Source: Chinchilla lanigera
Taxonomy: Eukaryota; Chordata; Mammalia; Rodentia; Chinchillidae
DNA length: 64,000 nt
Direction of reading: 5' to 3'
Assembly: GCF_000276665.1 (NCBI RefSeq)
Contig: NW_004955466.1
Location: forward strand, 11,025,567 to 11,089,566
A program made the translations under genes and the position numbers. This document shows, piece after piece, positions 21,266-33,858 of this stretch. Below the pieces are notes generated by a model that searched no databases, was not told the DNA's origin, and saw only the letters and a list, made by a program, of their open reading frames with translations. Every line of letters begins with the position of its first letter. The first letter of the stretch is position 1.

Positions 21266-22690
21266 AATTACACTTGTGGATCAATGGAAAGAGTAGAAAA
21301 TGCAGAAACAACTCCAGGCACACTCAACCACCTTACCCTTAATAAGGGGGTCAAACATCTTTGCTGGAGGAAAGATAGCCTCTTTAATAAATGGTGCTGG
21401 GAAACTGGTTAAACCTAAACCCATATCTCTTGCCAGGCACTAAACTAAAATTGAACTGGATCGAAGATTTATGTATTAAAACAGAAACACTTAGGCAAAA
21501 CTCTTGAAGACATAGAGATAGGCAAAGTCTTCATGAACAGAAACTGGGCTGCACAAGAACTATTACAAAGAATCAACAGATGGGATTGTATCAAGTCAAA
21601 CAGCTTTTGCACAGCAAAGAAAACCACCAACAGAATAAAGAGACAGAATGGAAAAAAATTCTTATAGAATGGAAAATAATTTTGCCAGGCATTCCTCAAA
21701 GGACTAATATCTAGAATATATAAAGAACTGAAAAAATTAGAACCCCAAATTTAAAGACCCAATCCAAAAATTGGCATCTGAAATGAATAGACACTTTTCA
21801 GATGAGGAAACATAAATGGCCAATAAATATATGAAGAAAAGCTCAATATCACTGGCCATTCAGGAAATGCAAATTATAATAACACTGAGATTACATCTCA
21901 CTCCAGAAAGAATGGCTATCATCAAGAAATCAACCAATAACAAATGCTGGTAAGGCTGCATAAGGGAAGGAATACTTCTCCATTTTTGGTGGAAGTATAA
22001 ATTGACATAATGACTATGGAAATCAGTGTGGAGACTCCTCAAAGAATTAAAACTAAAGACCCCATTTGACCCAACTGGCCCCCTCCTAAGCATCTTCCCT
22101 GAAGAGTTAAAAGCATCATATCACAGTGATACATGCACACCCATGTTTGTAGCAGCACAATTTATAATGGCTAAATTTTGGAAACAGCCCAGATGCCCAT
22201 GAGCAGATGAATGGATAAAGAAAATGTGGTATTTATAATCAATTGATTACTACCATGCCATAAAGAAGGACAAACGAGGCATTTTTAGATAAATGGCTGC
22301 ACCTTGAGACCATAATCTTAAGTGAAATAAATCACACACACAAGTTTGAATATCACATTGTTTCTTTTGTGTGAGAAACCTAAAGTATAAATAAAGAACA
22401 AAATGGAGGCCAGATATTAGGAAGCAGGAAGAACTTGTTCATATAGGATGGAGAACAAGAGGTGGGGGAGAGGGAGGGGAAAAAAGGGATTTAAGGAGAA
22501 AAAAAGAACTGAAGGAGAAAATTGGAAATAGAGGTTTTGTAAATGAGGAGGAGAAGGTGTGGAGGGAGGAGAGGGAAAAGGGATAAAAAAGAATTAAGAT
22601 GTGTTGTGTACATGTACAAACCTCCCATGATTTGAGTGATCATTATGTACTGCAAACATAATAAAAAAGAAAAAAGTACTAATAAAAAAG
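21266..22690 (+). mobile_element. 5'-truncated L1: ORF2 C terminus and 3' UTR, sense
   Basis: Starting near 'gtggatcaatggaaagag', the segment carries the last ~1 kb of L1 ORF2, including the sequence for the conserved C-terminal region around 22,250-22,330. A 3' UTR follows with a G-rich polypurine tract (22,440-22,600), 'gagtgatcattatgtact', a polyadenylation-like 'ataataaa' and an A-rich tail. Stops and frameshifts interrupt the ORF. The G-rich tract (22,464-22,488) fits a G-quadruplex pattern, as known for L1 3' UTRs. Confidence 0.85.
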
Positions 22691-25554
22691 TATTAAAAAT
22701 CTGAAACCAAAATATTATGCATATATTGAACATTTTGCATATCAGATGCTAAGAATAATTTACATATCAAATGCTAAGAAGTATAGTTTTTGTTAAACTA
22801 AAACTGGCACATATATTATGACCGTGACTATGTAAAGAAGAAACAAAAACTGAAGTCAGAATAAATACTAAATGGAAAATCCACCTGTTCTGTGAAACTT
22901 CTCTCTCCCATGCTAGATGCATGACTAGGGAAACTAATGCAGCTGGAGAACTTGGTGCCTTAAAACTGGACTGGGAAACAGGTCTCTTCTCTCTCCTAGC
23001 ACTAAACAGTGCATAGAGCAGGATCTCAGAAAAGGAGCCTGCAGCCTTGGGTCTGGGCTCAGCTGGAAAAAGGATCCAGATTTGTTGATAATGTCTGCCA
23101 CGGGCACAGCAGGGGGCAGTGGCAGCAGTTGCTTGGAATATTTTACATCCTTGAGCATAACTTCTCTTTCAGATAATAAAAACAACATTAAAAATTTGGG
23201 TAACTTAGTGAAGATGTTGTAGAGATTCCTTCGCTGAGAAAGAGGTAGAAGTACATGATCTTAGAGAGCTATAAGTCAAAGTATCTCAGGCTTTCACAAG
23301 GTTAGCAAGGAAAATATTCTGAGAGAACCTCGAAAGGCACAAAGAAGACCCCTCAAAAGTCACAACACAGCGCCTTACTCCATAGACTTGGCCCACAGGC
23401 CAGCTAGACTGGAGAACACCACGATTACTGACTGATCACTCAGTCCATCATCCCCGAAAAAAAGTACATAAGCACAATGTCACATCGCTTGTAAGGATTA
23501 GGCTTAGAGTCTCCTATCAAATTGAGGTGCTTCTGTGCATCAGGTCTCGTGGCCTCAAGACTGTAGTAAGCATCTTGCACATTTTATCCAACCTAAGAGT
23601 TTCTGAAAACAGCGCCTCCAGCCTCACTCAGATTATTCACATGTCGAGGATATTCTGACCGTTCTAATCAGCATTGAGTTTCTCAGTTGAGTGTAAGTTT
23701 TCTCCTCTAAGATCAGCCAAAGGTGAACTTCTTCAAAGGAAACTGTCAAAACCTGACATCATATTTGCTTTGCATTGTGGCTGTAACACTAAATGCACAA
23801 ATGTGCTCTTCCACTCAGTCCTCATGCCATGGGGGAATCAACACACCCACAGTTCTGAGCACAAGCTAGCCTGTGGCAGCTTGCATGAAAAGTGAATCTC
23901 ACCGGCAGGTAAAAGATAACAAAAGATGGCTCAGAATAATTAGTACCCATGCAGGGCAATTCATGCAGTGTTTTCCTAGACTGTTGCTTGAAGGTTTCTT
24001 TCAGAGAAAGAAATGGGCTGATGAGCGGAGAAAGAAGGCTGGAGATACAGGTTGAAAAAGGGAGGTGGAATTTTCAGACATATAAAGCAGGACCAAGACA
24101 AGCAAAAGTTGGCCTTAAGGTTTGAGCATACTGAAGGAACAAGTTAAATCATAAGTTCCTCTGAGTATGTTTTTCCCCTCCATCTGAATGTCTTTGAGTG
24201 ACCCAGCCATCTTCCATTTCCATGGAGAATTTTGTTTTATTTGCCAGTGCTGTCCAGTTGGGAAAGCTTTCTGTGGTCTTTCTTACTAAAGTCAGTGTTT
24301 ATATTGGTCCTAAGGATAAGAACACTTTGGCAAAAGTTTCAAAAACCGGAAATTCTTGGCCAATTTTCACTTTTGCTCACTGAGCTTGTTTACCAGAAAC
24401 ATTTGGGTGGGTAGCATGGTCAAAGGAGCCGATAACGTTTTGCTTCACAAGAGATTTTAACCAACAACTGTCAGGTCCAAACACAGTTCAAATTTCAACA
24501 TAGCTTGCAAGCTGATGGAGAGAACTATAATGATCCACATGTCACAAATTTGAGGAGGATGTTATTACAAGGACAATAATTCAAGTTCATATCAGGTTCT
24601 CCAGGAAAATAAAATCTGAAGACCTCCTTTTTGGCTTTTAGTTTTACAACACTGACATATTTGGAGGAAGGAGTGACAGTCATCCATGCATGCCAACCTG
24701 GATCTATTTACAACTATGTTGAAAATGATTTTCTTTGCTTTCAAATATACTCATATAGAAGCAGAATTAATCCGGGTTTCTCTTTTCATTTAATAGTGCT
24801 TAGTAGACCTGAGACCCATTCAATTAATTACTAGTGATGGAGGAGTCCAATATCAGACGTTTCTAAAAGCTCTTCTGCATGATGAGCAGAGGAAGATAAG
24901 CATTTCATTAGTGCGATGGCCCCTGGCACCTAATTCTCCGATGTGCCCCAGATAAGCAACTCTAAATGTAATAACAAGGGCATTCTTGGGAGACGGTTTG
25001 CAGCTGTCATTTGTAGAAATAGCTCTCATGGGATGCTTTTTAATTCTAATAACTTATTTTCAATACCATTCTACTGAATTTACTATATTTTTATATATGT
25101 AAATATTTAGAAGCCTTTAGCAACAATTATGTGTCCCACAAATTGCATGAACTACTATATTTACCAAAGATTAAAGAATTAAAAATTTTGTGAACTAAAA
25201 TTTGCTCTTGTTAAACACTGTCTATGATAACAGAATTGATAAGCTTTATGGTTACACAAAATTTGGAAGAATGGAAGATTTTTTATTTTAAAGAAAAGAA
25301 AAAATTTAAAAAAATAAATTTTTAAAAATAAAATAAAATAAAATTTTTATTTTAAATAAAAGAAAATTAAAATGTTTTTAAAATTTCAAAATAAGATTGT
25401 AGGAGGATAACAATGGTTAGTACATTGCATATAGTTATCTTCAAAGTAATTGCTCATATTACAAGATATAGAAATAAAAATTTATTAAATATAGGCATAA
25501 ACCTTTCTTTTCAATGAGCTAATAATAATTAATAGTATAACTATCTTCTGCCCC
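22691..25554. other. Long unique stretch
   Basis: Nearly 2.9 kb without a recognisable mobile element. A short imperfect direct repeat 'catatcagatgctaaga' / 'catatcaaatgctaaga' occurs at about 22,738-22,785. The part around 24,860-25,080 is dense in AT-rich homeodomain-like words. 25,270-25,390 is almost pure A/T. No gene is supported. Confidence 0.45.
25310..25390. repeat. A/T low-complexity tract
   Basis: Nearly pure A and T with AAAAT/AAATA words. Low complexity only. Confidence 0.85.
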
Positions 25555-25595
25555 TGTGTGTGTGTATATGTATATATATATGCATATATATATTT
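25555..25595. repeat. Compound (TG)n(TA)n microsatellite
   Basis: TG repeats pass into TATA-type repeats just before the 3' end of the inverted L1, where tails often seed such microsatellites. Confidence 0.85.
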
Positions 25596-28500
25596 CATTA
25601 TTTATTATTCCTTTTCCCTTGCTTCTTTTCTATTTCCCCCCATTCCAGTTTCTTTCCATTTGAGCAGTTTCTTCCCATTTCACAATAACCATTATACATT
25701 TTTGGCCTTATATACTCTTTCAGCTTCTCATACAAGGGAGGCAATATGATGTTTACACATATGAGACTTATTTATTTCACTTATGAGTATGAACTCAAGT
25801 TGCATCCATTTCCCTATAAATGTCACAAGTTTATCCTTCTTTATTGCTAAGTAGTACTCCATTATATAAAAACACATCTTTTTTATCCATTCCTCAGTAG
25901 ATTGGCCTTTGGATTGTTTCCAAGATTTAGCTATCACAAATTGCACTGATACAAACACGGGTGCATATATATCCCTGTGGTATGATGTTTCTAACTGTTC
26001 TGGGAAGATACCCAGAAGAGGAATAGCTGGGTTGAATTGGATCTCTAATCCTAGTTTTGTGAGGAATCTCCACACTGATTTCCAAAGTGGTTGTACCAGT
26101 CTACATTGTCACCAAGAGTGGAAAAATGTTCCTTTTTTCCCCACAGCCCCTCCAGCATTTCTTATTGGTTGATTTCTTGATCACAGTCATTCTCACTGGG
26201 GTGAGATGGAATCTCAGTGTTATTTTAATTTGAATCTCTCATAAGACCAATGATGTTGAATATTTTTTCATGCATTTATTTTCCATTTGTATTTCTCCAT
26301 CTGAGAAGTGTGGCTTCATCTCAGATGTCCATTTTTGGATTGGGTCTTTGAATTTTTTGGGGGGGGTCTGAGTTTTTTCAATTCTTTCTATGTCCTAGAT
26401 ATAAGTCCTTTGTCCAAGGGACAGCTAGCTAAAATATTTTCCCTCTCTGTGGGTTGTCTTTTCATTCTGTTGGTTATTTCTCTTGATGTGCAAAAGATTT
26501 TTAATAAGATGACGTCCCAATTGTGGATTGTTTGAAGTATTTCCCATGAGGTTTGGGTTTTGTTCATAAAGTCTCTGCCTACCCCTATGTCTTCAAGATT
26601 TTTATCTACCTTCTCTTCCAGTAGATTTAGTGTTTCTTTTTTAATATTTAGATCTTTGGAAAATTCTAACTTTAGTTTAATGCATGGTGATAGACCTTGG
26701 TCCAATTTTAGTCTTCAGTGTGAGGAAAGCCAGTTTTTCCAGTACCATTTATTAAAGAGGCTATCTTTCTTCCAGTGAACATGTTTGGCCCCTTTGTCAA
26801 AGATAAGGTGGCTGAGTGTGTTCATAGTTGTGTCTGCATCTTCTAATCTGTTCCACTTATCTTCATGTCTGTTTTTTTGCCAGTACCAAGCTGATTTTAT
26901 CACAGTAGCTTTGTAGTATAATTTCAAGGCAGGGATTGTAATGCCTCTTGCCTTTCTTTTGTTGTCCAGGATTGCCTTTGTGATTTTAGGTCTCTTCTGC
27001 TTCCAGATGAATCTAGGAATATTTTCTCTAGTTCTGTGATGTATATTAAAGGAATTTTGATAAGCATTGCATTAAATCTGTATAACAATTGTAGGAGTGT
27101 GGCCATTTTCACTGTGTTGGTTCTTCTTATCCATGAGCAAGGGATATATTTCCATTTTCTGATATCTTCTTCTATATCCTTTTTCAAAGTACTGTAATTT
27201 TCAATATAAAGTTGTTGACTTCCTTTGTTAGACTGATTCCTAAGTATTTCATTTTTTTGGACGCTACTGTGAAGGGAGTAGTTTCCCTAATTTCTCTCAC
27301 AATGAGTTGTTTGTGTACAAGGATGGTATTGATTTTTAAGTGTTGACTTTGTATCCAGCCATGAAACAGAATTTGGTTATTAAGTCTAGGAGTCTTTTGG
27401 TGGAGTTTTTAGGGTCTTCTATGTAGAGTATCATGTCATTTATGAATAGTGACAGTTTAACTTCTTCCTTTTATTCCTTTGTCTTGTCTAATTTCTCTGG
27501 CTAATGTCTCCAGAATTATGTTGGATAGGAGTGGTGATAATAGACATCCTTGTCTTGTTCTTGATTTTAGAGTGAAAGTTTTCAGTTTTGTCCATTTAGA
27601 ATGATGTTGGCTGTTGATTTGTCATAGATGGCTTTTACCACATTAAAATAAAGACCATCTATTCCAATTTCCTGTAGGCTTTTATCATGAATGAGTGTTA
27701 GACTTTATCAACAGCTTTTTCTGCATCTACTGAGATGATCATGTGATTTTTGTCTTTGACTTGTTGATGTGGTGTATTACATTTATTGATTTGCAAATGT
27801 TGAATCATCCCTGCATTCGTGGGATAAATCCCACTTGGTCATGGTGTATAATCATCTTGATGATTTGTTGAATTCTGTTTGCTAGTATTCTATTGAGAAT
27901 TTTTGCATCTTTTTTCATTGGGGAGAGTGACCTGTAATTCTTTTTGGTTGGGTCTTTCTCTGGTTTTGGTATCAAGGAAATATGTGCCTCCAGGAATGAG
28001 TTTGGGAGTATTGCTTCTCTTTTGATTTCATTAAAGAGTTTGAAGAGTATTGGCATTAAATCTTCTCTAAATTTCTTGTAGAAATCAGCAGTGAATTCAT
28101 CAGGACCTGGTCTTTCCTTTGTTGGTAAAGTTTTAATCATATTTGCAATCTCATTAACTGATTTGGGTTACTGAGAATTTTTCTATCTTCTTGACTCAGC
28201 TTTGCTAATTCATATGTATCTAGTAATCTGTCCATTTCTTCTGTGTTTTCCATCCCATGAGAGTAAAGATTTTCCAAGGAGATATTTATGATCTTCTAAA
28301 TTTCTACAAGATCTGTAATGATTTCACTCTTATTATTCCTCAATCCATGAATTTGAGTCTTTCCTTTCTTTTTTTTTGATAAGATTAACTAAGGGTTTAT
28401 TAATTTTATTTATCCCTTCAAAGAATCAATTCTTTAATTCATTAATTCTTTGTATTGTTTTCTTGTGAAAACAAGAATTTAGCAATAAATTAACACAAGT

Positions 28501-28808
28501 TTCCATTGTGTTCATTTCTGCTCTGATCTTTATAATTTCTTCCCTTCTATGGGCTTTGGGTTTGTCTTGCTCTCCTTTTTCTGGAAGCTTGAGGTGTAAC
28601 ATTGGATTGTTTATTTGTGCTCATTCTGTTTTCCTGATGTAAGAATTCACCACTATAAATTTCTGTCTTAAGACTACTTTTATTGAGTCCCATAGGTCCC
28701 AGTATGTTGTATCTGCATTATAATCTAATTTTACATGTTGTTTAATTTCTTCCTTTATTTCATTTGTGACCCATTGGTTGTTTAGGAGAGTATTATTCAA
28801 TTTCCATG

Positions 28809-28842
28809 TCTTTATGGAGATTTTGTCTTTATGGAGATTTTG
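28809..28842. repeat. 17-bp perfect tandem duplication in L1 ORF2
   Basis: The unit 'tctttatggagattttg' is present twice head to tail (28,809-28,825 and 28,826-28,842). Confidence 0.95.
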
Positions 28843-29331
28843 TGGTTTCTAATTTCTGATTTCATTGCACTATGGTCAGATAATATGTATACAATAAACA
28901 AGATTCCAGAAATCCACTACAAATTTCAATTGCTTTGCATATACTTAAGTATGTTCTGTGGGCTAGTATATAGTCTATTTTAGAGAACATTCCATGTGCA
29001 GCTGAGAAGAATGTGTATTCTTATGATGTTAGGTGGAACAGTCTGAAAGCATCTACTAAATCCATTTGTTCACAGGTTTTGTTCAGTTCTCATGTTTCCT
29101 TGCTGTTTTATGTCTAATTGAGCTATCTCTTTTTTACAATGGGGTATTGAAGCCTCCAGTTATAATTGTGTTATTGCTTATTTGATTTTTCATGTCTATT
29201 AATAACTGTCTTAATAGTTGGGTGCTCCTGTATTTGGTGCATGTATATTTATGATTGTTATTTCTTTCTCTTGAAGTTTTCCCCTTAGCAAGTATGTAGT
29301 GACCTTCTCTTGGTCGTTCTTGAAGTTCACT

Positions 29332-29377
29332 AAATTCACATTGTCTACAAACAGAAATTCACATTGTCTACAAACAG
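29332..29377. repeat. 23-bp perfect tandem duplication in the L1 endonuclease region
   Basis: A 23-base unit starting 'aaattcacattgtcta' is repeated exactly (29,332-29,354 and 29,355-29,377). Because 23 is not a multiple of three it shifts the reading frame of the endonuclease domain. Confidence 0.95.
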
Positions 29378-29689
29378 AATAGCTACTCCTGCTTTTTTTC
29401 TTGGTTCTTATTGCATGGAAGATTGTTTTCAATCCTTTGGTTTTCAGGCTATGAATTATGTTCTGTGTTAAATGTGTTTCTTGTGTACAGTATATTGTTG
29501 GATCTTGTTTCTTGATCCACTCCAAGAGTCTGTTTCTTTTGATTAGGGAATTGAGGCCATTTACATTGATGGTTATAACTGATACGTATTGGCTTATCTT
29601 TGTCATGGTATTTTCCTACTGTTGGCTCCCTGCATTCCCCCTCTGTTTAATTACTTGCCCTGCCTAGGGGTTTGTTTCTGTAGTGGTTC

Positions 29690-30650
29690 TTAAAATTGTG
29701 GTCATTTTTATCTCTAGAATATCTTTCAGTACTCTTTGTAGGGTTGGTTTCATGGTTATAAATCTCTTCAGTTGTTCCTTGTCATGGAAGTATCTTATTT
29801 CTCCATTAATTTTGAAAGATAGTTTTGCAGGGTACATCTATCTGAGCTGGAATTTGTTTCCTTTCAGGACTCAAAATACTGTGCTCCAAGCTCTTCTTGA
29901 CTCGAGGTTTTGTGTAGAGAAGTCTGCTGTGATTCTGATGGGATTTCCTTTATAGGTGATCTGTTTCTTTTGTCTAATAGCTTTTAATATTCTGTTCTTG
30001 TGCTTGATTTCTGGAATCTTGCTTACTGTATGTCTTGGTGTAGTTTTATTTTGGTCATGACTGTTTTGAGTTCTATATGCTTCATTTATTTGTATGTCAA
30101 ATTCTTTATCCGTGTGTGGGAAGCTTTTTGCCATTATTTCTGTGAAGAGTTTTTTTTTTTTTTAATGGCATTTGTGATTTCTCCATCTTTCTCAATGACC
30201 CTAATCAATTTTATGTTATTCTTCTCAGATTTATTTTTCTTGGTCTCTTGCTATTTTGAAGATATCTTTATTTCATGATCAGCAGCTGCAATTCTGTCTT
30301 TAAAATCTGAAATTCTATTCTCTCCTTTTTTTCAGTTTGTTGTATAAACTTTCAGTGAAGGTTTTAATCTCTTGGATTTCTGTTTGGATCTTTTTCATGG
30401 ATTCCATTTCTTTCCTATGTTGAGTATTTCTTGTTTCCATCATTTTTCTAAGCTCATCCATCCTTTATCTGTGTCTGCTCTAATATATTTGACTTTAAGC
30501 ATCATTTCTTTTTGTACCTGAGAGATTATTTTCCCTGTAGATTTTTCCACTTGTTTTTTTCACTTTTGTTGCTAGCATTTCAGAAAGTTCCAGTGTTTGC
30601 TTTCCAATTTCCTCTGTCTCCTTGAGTTCTAGGCTTGTGCTGGGTGGGCT
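29690..30650 (-). pseudogene. L1 ORF1 pseudogene (RNA-binding chaperone)
   Basis: The minus-strand frame 29,871-30,134 matches the C-terminal domain of L1 ORF1p, with the stretch GNPIRITADFSTQNLESRRA. Upstream, inverted sequence rich in Lys/Glu codons fits the coiled-coil part. ORF1p coats L1 RNA as trimers. This copy is interrupted by stops on both sides of the readable piece. Confidence 0.85.
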
Positions 30651-31379
30651 GGGGGTTTGGGGTTACATTTTGCTTCTGTGTTTTGTCATTTTCTCTTTTA
30701 TCTTTTTTATTTTGTTTTCTATGTTGATACTTGCCAATTTCTTATGATATATAGCTTTACTGCTAGTATTGAGGTTTCCCTAAAAGGTGGCCATTCTTCA
30801 GGTATGTCTTTTAGATTCAAGTGGTTTCCTATAGCTATCCCAAGAATCTACTTCCTAATTTGTAAAGGATGCAAAATTGCTGTTTTGCTCAGCTCTTAAT
30901 CCTTTGGTTCTGGGCTGCGGTGGTGATTATGACCTCATGCAATCACAGTGTCATCATACAGGGGAGAAAAACTGTTTATAACATATATGACATCCTGGCT
31001 AAAGTAGTATAGTTAGTAACAACAATAGTTTCAAGTACAGTTTAACTACTGATAAACTATGGTAACCATTATCCTGTTACCTCCAACCACAGGAGCAAAC
31101 TCTAAAATTATATAACAAAATCAAACATATACTGTGCACTTGTATGCAGTGATTTTCCCTTCATGGGTGATTTTACATTTCTGTAGGCTGCAGGAGCATT
31201 AAGATGGGTAGGGTGATGAGTGAGGTCAAATATAGTAGAGTCAAGGCTGTAGATTAAAGGATGATCACCTGAGTTTTAGGAAACTGGAAGACACAAGAGG
31301 GAAAGAATGAAATAGAATATGAAGGAGTAATCAGAAAGAGCAGAGACAATGTTTCCTCACTTGAAAGTTTAAATTCAAG

Positions 31380-31545
31380 TAGTTGAGGAAAGAAAGAAGA
31401 TCTATAGAAGAAAGTGAAAAGGAAAAGTAAGAAGCCTAAACACTAAAAAAAGGAGGAAAAAGAAAAAGAGAATGAAAAAGAAAAAAGAAAAAAATGAGAC
31501 AAGAGAAAGAAAGGAGAGAAAAAAAGAAAACCCAAATACAATAAC
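31380..31545. repeat. Purine-rich (A/G) tract
   Basis: About 165 bases are almost all A and G on the plus strand, inside the presumed L1 5' UTR. Confidence 0.85.
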
Positions 31546-31714
31546 TACAAAATATAAAATGAAACAAGATGACATCCAACCAGACAGGAAAGGGATAGCC
31601 AATCAGACAAACAAGGAAAATGAAAGTAGTAAACTACCTTTGGTACTTACAGTTCTGTGATAGTGTCCATGCTAATCCCAGAAATGTAATGGTATGGAGC
31701 TGATCTTGGCCTCT

Positions 31715-31742
31715 GGATGTGGGGACTGGGATGTGGGGACTG
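31715..31742. repeat. 14-bp perfect tandem duplication
   Basis: 'ggatgtggggactg' occurs twice in tandem, with a partial third unit after it. Confidence 0.95.
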
Positions 31743-31990
31743 GGACTGGTCTTTTGTTGGTAGAGTTCTCCAGAGTCCAACTGCTGGCTCCCTGCTGCCG
31801 CTACAGACACTTCCACATGGCTGGCCTTGCTACTTACTTCACCCTTCCAAGGTGTGTTCATGACTATTCATCCAGGGCCAGCTGTTGTCCTGGGTCTCAG
31901 GTCTTGGGGTTCCAGTCAGTCCACCCGTCAAAAGTGTGTGTCCTTATACTCCTCTCACAGGACCTGCTGTCCCAGAGATAATGGAGGAAG

Positions 31991-32542
31991 CAGAATGGAG
32001 AACATTTAAACCCATTCTCTATTCTAGTTCATTCTGTGCTTGGTTCTACTTTAGTGTCTCTTCAAAGAGTTTCTAGCTTTCAAGCACCTCCACCATCCCC
32101 TAAAATAAATTACTCTGTTCGAGAGAGTTGCAACTTTCAGAAAATTTACATGCATACAATATATAACACACACTTTAAGTAAATTATTTCCTATAATTTC
32201 CATCAAGTCATAAGTACTATCTTCAGGGATCATAGTTAGTGAGCCTATTAAAATCCCCTTTTCCCAGGACAACCACCCATAATACAGCATCTTTGCCTTT
32301 TTCTCAAAGTTTTCTTTCAAGACTCCCTTATTCCCATCATTCCTTTTTGGGTTCAAGCTTCAGCTCCCCCACTCACATGTACATATATCTAACAAATGTT
32401 TATTTTCCCTTATAATGAGGCATCCATAACCAAATGTACCAAGTAGAGTGCTTGGGGAACCACCCCTTTATTGATAAAGTGAACTGATGCCTTAAACATG
32501 GCTCAGTGTTTTACAGTAATGTCACACTGATGGTCAATATTG
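31991..32542. other. Unique sequence between L1 and MaLR
   Basis: No clear repeat. The left part may be the remaining L1 5' end. Confidence 0.4.
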
Positions 32543-32920
32543 TGTGCTATGAACTGAATTGGGTCTACCTCCAAATTCATATGCTGAAGCCCTAACACCC
32601 AATGTGACTGATTTGGAGATGGGGCCTGAAAAGAAGTAATTGCAGTGAAATAAGGGTATAAGGGTAGAACTCAACCAAAAGGACTGATGTCCTTACAAGG
32701 CGAGGAAGACACTGGTGCTTTCTCTTTCTTCATATGCACATAGAAAAACTGAGCAAGGATGTAGCCATATGCAAGTCAGGAGAGGAGACATCAGCAGACA
32801 GATTTTCTAGCACTTTGATAATTGACTTCCAGCCTCCAGAAATACTAGAAAATAAATGTCTACTGTATAGGTCACCCAGTCTGTGGTATTTTTTTATAGC
32901 AGACTGAGAAGACTAAAATA
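32543..32920 (+). mobile_element. MaLR (MLT1/MST-type) 5' LTR, sense
   Basis: It starts 'tgtgctatgaactgaatt', continues with 'catatgctgaagccctaa', 'ggagatggggcctgaaaa', 'cagcctccagaaatacta' and 'cacccagtctgtggtatt', and ends 'actgagaagactaaaata'. This is the textbook order of a MaLR LTR. The interior follows on its right, making it the 5' LTR of a degraded MaLR. Confidence 0.88.
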
Positions 32921-32948
32921 GATGGTGGTGCTTTAAAGGGGAAGGGCT

Positions 32949-33074
32949 GGGGGCTGGGGATTTAGCTCAGTGGCAAAAGTGGCTGCTTGGCAAGCGCAAG
33001 GTCGTGAGTTCGGTTCCCGGTACCGGAGAAAAACCAAAAAACCAAAAAAAATAAAAATAAATAAATAAATAAAT
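32949..33074 (+). mobile_element. Young ID-type SINE, sense, perfect 14-bp TSD
   Basis: Complete ID body starting 'gggggctggggatttagc', with the tail 'gagaaaaacc' and an A-rich end that has evolved into (AAAT)n at about 33,048-33,074. The duplication 'aaaggggaagggct' is perfect at 32,935-32,948 and 33,075-33,088. It landed within 30 bases of the MaLR LTR/interior border. Confidence 0.95.
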
Positions 33075-33099
33075 AAAGGGGAAGGGCTCTTATAACAAT

Positions 33100-33670
33100 A
33101 ACTAACAATATAGGAATGGCCTTGGTACTGGGTCACAGGACATGCCAGAAGATCTATGAGGCAGGTATTAGAAAAAAAGCTAGACGTCTTGAAGGTACCA
33201 TTGGTAGAAACATGGATGTGAAAGTTAACTTTGGTGAGCTCTTGGAATGAAGAGTAGAGCTATAGAAAACCCCTCTGTTGTCTTAGGAAAATCTTATGTT
33301 CTCATGAATAGAATACCAGCAGAAATCCAGATGGCGAGGGTCATTCTGGAGACATCTCAGACAGAAATGAAAAATGTGTCCTTAGTGGAGGAAAGGTGAC
33401 CACTATTACAAAGTAGAAAAGAACCGTAACACTTGTTAGCATTTAACTGTGTAGATGTCTACACTACTGAAGGAGCAACTTGGTTTCTTCTTACCCCATG
33501 CAGTAAAACGCAAGAGGGGAGAAAGTGAAGGAATCACCAAGGAAAAGCACATAGAGCATAAGGATTTGGACAATGTTCAGTCTGCCCATACTACAAAAAA
33601 TGAAGAAACATGTTCTAAATAAAATATTAAGATGTGGCTGAACAATTTGGTAAGGGGATTGGTATAGATA
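33100..33670 (+). mobile_element. MaLR interior remnant, sense
   Basis: The text 'aggaatggccttggtact' followed by 'gggtcacaggacatg' and, further on, 'gagcataaggatttggac' parallels the non-retroviral-looking interior of MaLR elements (THE1/MST-int type), in the right place after the LTR. It is much shorter than a full interior and shows no open frame. Confidence 0.6.
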
Positions 33671-33689
33671 TAAGCCACAGATTTAATCA

Positions 33690-33858
33690 GCCATCTCAAC
33701 AGAAACTAGAAACAGAGACAGGAAGATACCAGCAGAAACACCATCAGCTACATTGCCCCGCTTTGACCATGGACTTCTAGAACTGCGAGAAAATAATGTC
33801 GGCTGTTTAAGCCAACTAGTTGTGATTTTTATAGCATCCCAAGCAGACAAATCAATAC
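33690..33858 (+). mobile_element. MaLR 3' LTR fragment, sense
   Basis: The 3' portion of a MaLR LTR is visible: 'catggacttctagaactg', 'gagaaaataatgtcggct', 'gtttaagccaactagttg' and 'agcagacaaatcaata'. The LTR's 5' part is lost. With 32,543-32,920 and the interior it completes a collapsed MaLR element. Confidence 0.7.

Larger units (their letters stand above)
25728..29606 (-). pseudogene. L1 ORF2 pseudogene (endonuclease and reverse transcriptase)
   Basis: The minus-strand frame at 29,211-29,606 gives the endonuclease start, including the residues ITINVNGLNSLIKRNRLLEW and QETHL. The frame 27,805-28,140 gives the reverse-transcriptase fingers, with [19 protein letters not shown] and HHDQVGFIP. 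The frame 25,728-26,075 gives the C terminus, with MEYYLAIKKDKLVTFIGKWM. At the catalytic site (27,432-27,446) the minus strand codes F-I-N-D-M where active L1s have F-A-D-D, so the first aspartate of the pair is lost. A 23-bp duplication (29,332-29,377) and a 17-bp duplication (28,809-28,842) add frame damage. Confidence 0.92.
25600..31990 (-). mobile_element. Nearly full-length but inactive L1, antisense
   Basis: From right to left (the element's own 5' to 3') I read a probable 5' UTR (about 30,900-31,990, with a purine-rich tract), ORF1 (about 29,690-30,650), ORF2 (about 25,750-29,606) and a short 3' UTR with pyrimidine tract ending near 25,600. At about 6.4 kb it approaches full L1 length. 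Many stops and frameshifts and an altered catalytic motif make it dead. Unlike the 9,355 copy it has no SINE inserted. Confidence 0.88.
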
